Origin: Aurelia coerulea
Taxonomy: Eukaryota; Cnidaria; Scyphozoa; Semaeostomeae; Ulmaridae
DNA length: 64,000 bases
Direction of reading: 5' to 3'
Assembly: GCA_039566865.1 (NCBI GenBank)
Contig: CM076952.1
Span: forward strand, 16,946,501-17,010,500
Position 1 is the first letter of the stretch; the number at the start of each line of letters is the position of its first letter. Positions 62,914-64,000 of this stretch are shown in pieces. The translations under genes were made by a program, and so were the position numbers. The notes under the pieces are model-generated. The model searched no databases. It was given only the letters and a program-made list of their open reading frames with translations, and had not been told where the DNA came from.

Positions 62914-63740
62914 TTGATATTAATCTTCATTTCTATAAGCATCCAATCACAGAAACTGAAAGTAATCCCATCTTATGCATGCACTTCTTGGTATCCAGGG
63001 TTGAATAAGAGGCTGTCTAAAAAAATTCAGACGGCACAAAACAAATGCATTCGTTTTTACCTCGATTTAAAAAACACAGCACATATTGGGGTCACAGAAT
63101 TCAAGTCTATAGATTGGCTCCCTACAAAGAACAGGATGGATCAATGTGTCTGTGTCAACATAATGAAGTTTTTCAGAGAAACTGCCCCAGCATACAGTGC
63201 TGAGATATTCCGTCCAGTCAACCAGGGCCGAACAACACGAAGGTCCAAGTTCAAATTGGATATTCCATTTCGCAAAACTACTGCTGGACAAAAATGTCTA
63301 TCTTATCTAGGGCCCAAAACATGGAATAGTCTTTCATCAGAGATTAAATCAACAAACAATATCGACACATTCAAACATAAGATCAAAGAGAATTTTTTCC
63401 AAAACATACAAAAAGAGGAAGATGACATATATGTCTTCTATTAAGACTTGTCATCATCTCTCCCGATCATGGTATGGTATTATAAACCATGTTTTATACC
63501 GAAAACAAACTACAGTTTAGTATATATTTTTTTCTTACGTTTTTCGTTGTACCAGCACCTCTAAGGGGACCATTATGGAATTAAGGTCATCTTGACCTTT
63601 TAATGCTATCCCTGCCACTGTGATTATGGGTGTTATTTCTTTACGTTTTTAACATTATTTATTGTATTGTATCTATTTTTATATTATATAACTTGTAAAT
63701 ATTGTGGCAAAATGATACATACATACATACATACATAGTA
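62914..63740 (+). mobile_element. 5'-truncated LINE with intact ORF2 end, 3' UTR and (TACA)n tail
   Basis: An open frame to the stop at 63442-63444 gives IPSYACTSWYPGLNKRLSKK, IQTAQNKCIRFYLDL, GVTEFKSIDWLPTKNRMDQC and GPKTWNSLSSEIKS. This is the C-terminal region after RT of CR1/L2-like elements. The 3' UTR holds AAGGGGACCATTATGGAA and an AAGGTCA...TGACCTT hairpin (63582-63602), then TTGTGGCAAAATGATACA and four to five TACA units. Lack of stops in the coding part suggests a fairly recent insertion. Confidence 0.8.
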
Positions 63741-64000
63741 ATCATTTCCACCTTCCTCAACAATATTCACTTGTGCAAATTCTGACGAGCAACTCATTGA
63801 AAGCTTGGTGCACACACCATAAATGCATGACATTTTTTAAGTATGAAACGTGCAAAATAAATTGTAAATTTGTCGTTTTTAGTCACTAAAATGTTTGTAA
63901 AACGACCAAATTTTCGGGGGAAAAGTCCAAGAATGTTTTGACCGAAAGCATTTTCTGAAATTTATTCGTCCGAAACTTTTTGCGCCTATGTGTCTATTTT
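63741..64000. other. Intergenic DNA at window end
   Basis: No feature recognised. Confidence 0.4.

Overview
This is eukaryotic DNA from an early-branching animal. Four intron-containing protein genes have standard GT/AG junctions and animal-type products. The dense short inverted-repeat elements (TIR families such as TACCCTGGGTACC, CCTCGTCCCCAGG and CCCAGGGGGGCACTC), DIRS-like and CR1/L2-like retroelements, and roughly 60 percent AT resemble cnidarian, most likely anthozoan, genomes. The organism assignment is inference; no marker gene settles it. Most open frames in the window are chance frames or transposon pieces.

Genes, left to right. (1) The 3' end of an attractin-family gene on the + strand, 2962-12345: five exons covering the last extracellular segment, the single membrane helix and the cytoplasmic tail. 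The rest of the gene lies upstream of the window. (2) A two-exon DAPIT (ATP synthase membrane subunit, USMG5/ATP5MK) gene on +, 35618-36798. (3) A four-exon TAF11 gene (TFIID histone-fold subunit) on -, 42599-39052, convergent with DAPIT. (4) A five-exon, 492-residue ankyrin-repeat/coiled-coil protein on -, 55389-49238. Its layout recalls the fungal cell-cycle regulators Swi6/Mbp1 and it is the least expected host gene here.

Between genes 1 and 2 lie about 23 kb made almost wholly of mobile DNA. There is a broken DIRS-like tyrosine-recombinase retroelement whose two halves face each other (15.9-20.6 kb), a 2.9-kb near-perfect palindrome with mirrored 127-bp tandem repeats (21.3-24.2 kb), a 389-bp tandem array (25.2-26.8 kb), and a 3.6-kb foldback element with two further elements nested in its arms (27.0-30.6 kb). 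Last comes a nearly intact non-LTR retrotransposon on - (31.1-35.1 kb), with endonuclease, reverse transcriptase and a 2A-like peptide motif, sitting inside a terminal-inverted-repeat element.

The introns and the right-hand third carry many small non-autonomous DNA transposons. Several have exact 8- or 9-bp target-site duplications that can be read directly. Three further LINE 3'-end fragments share a (TACA)n tail. No tRNA, rRNA, CRISPR or prokaryotic feature was found. The four genes are unrelated housekeeping or membrane-protein genes with no evident shared pathway.
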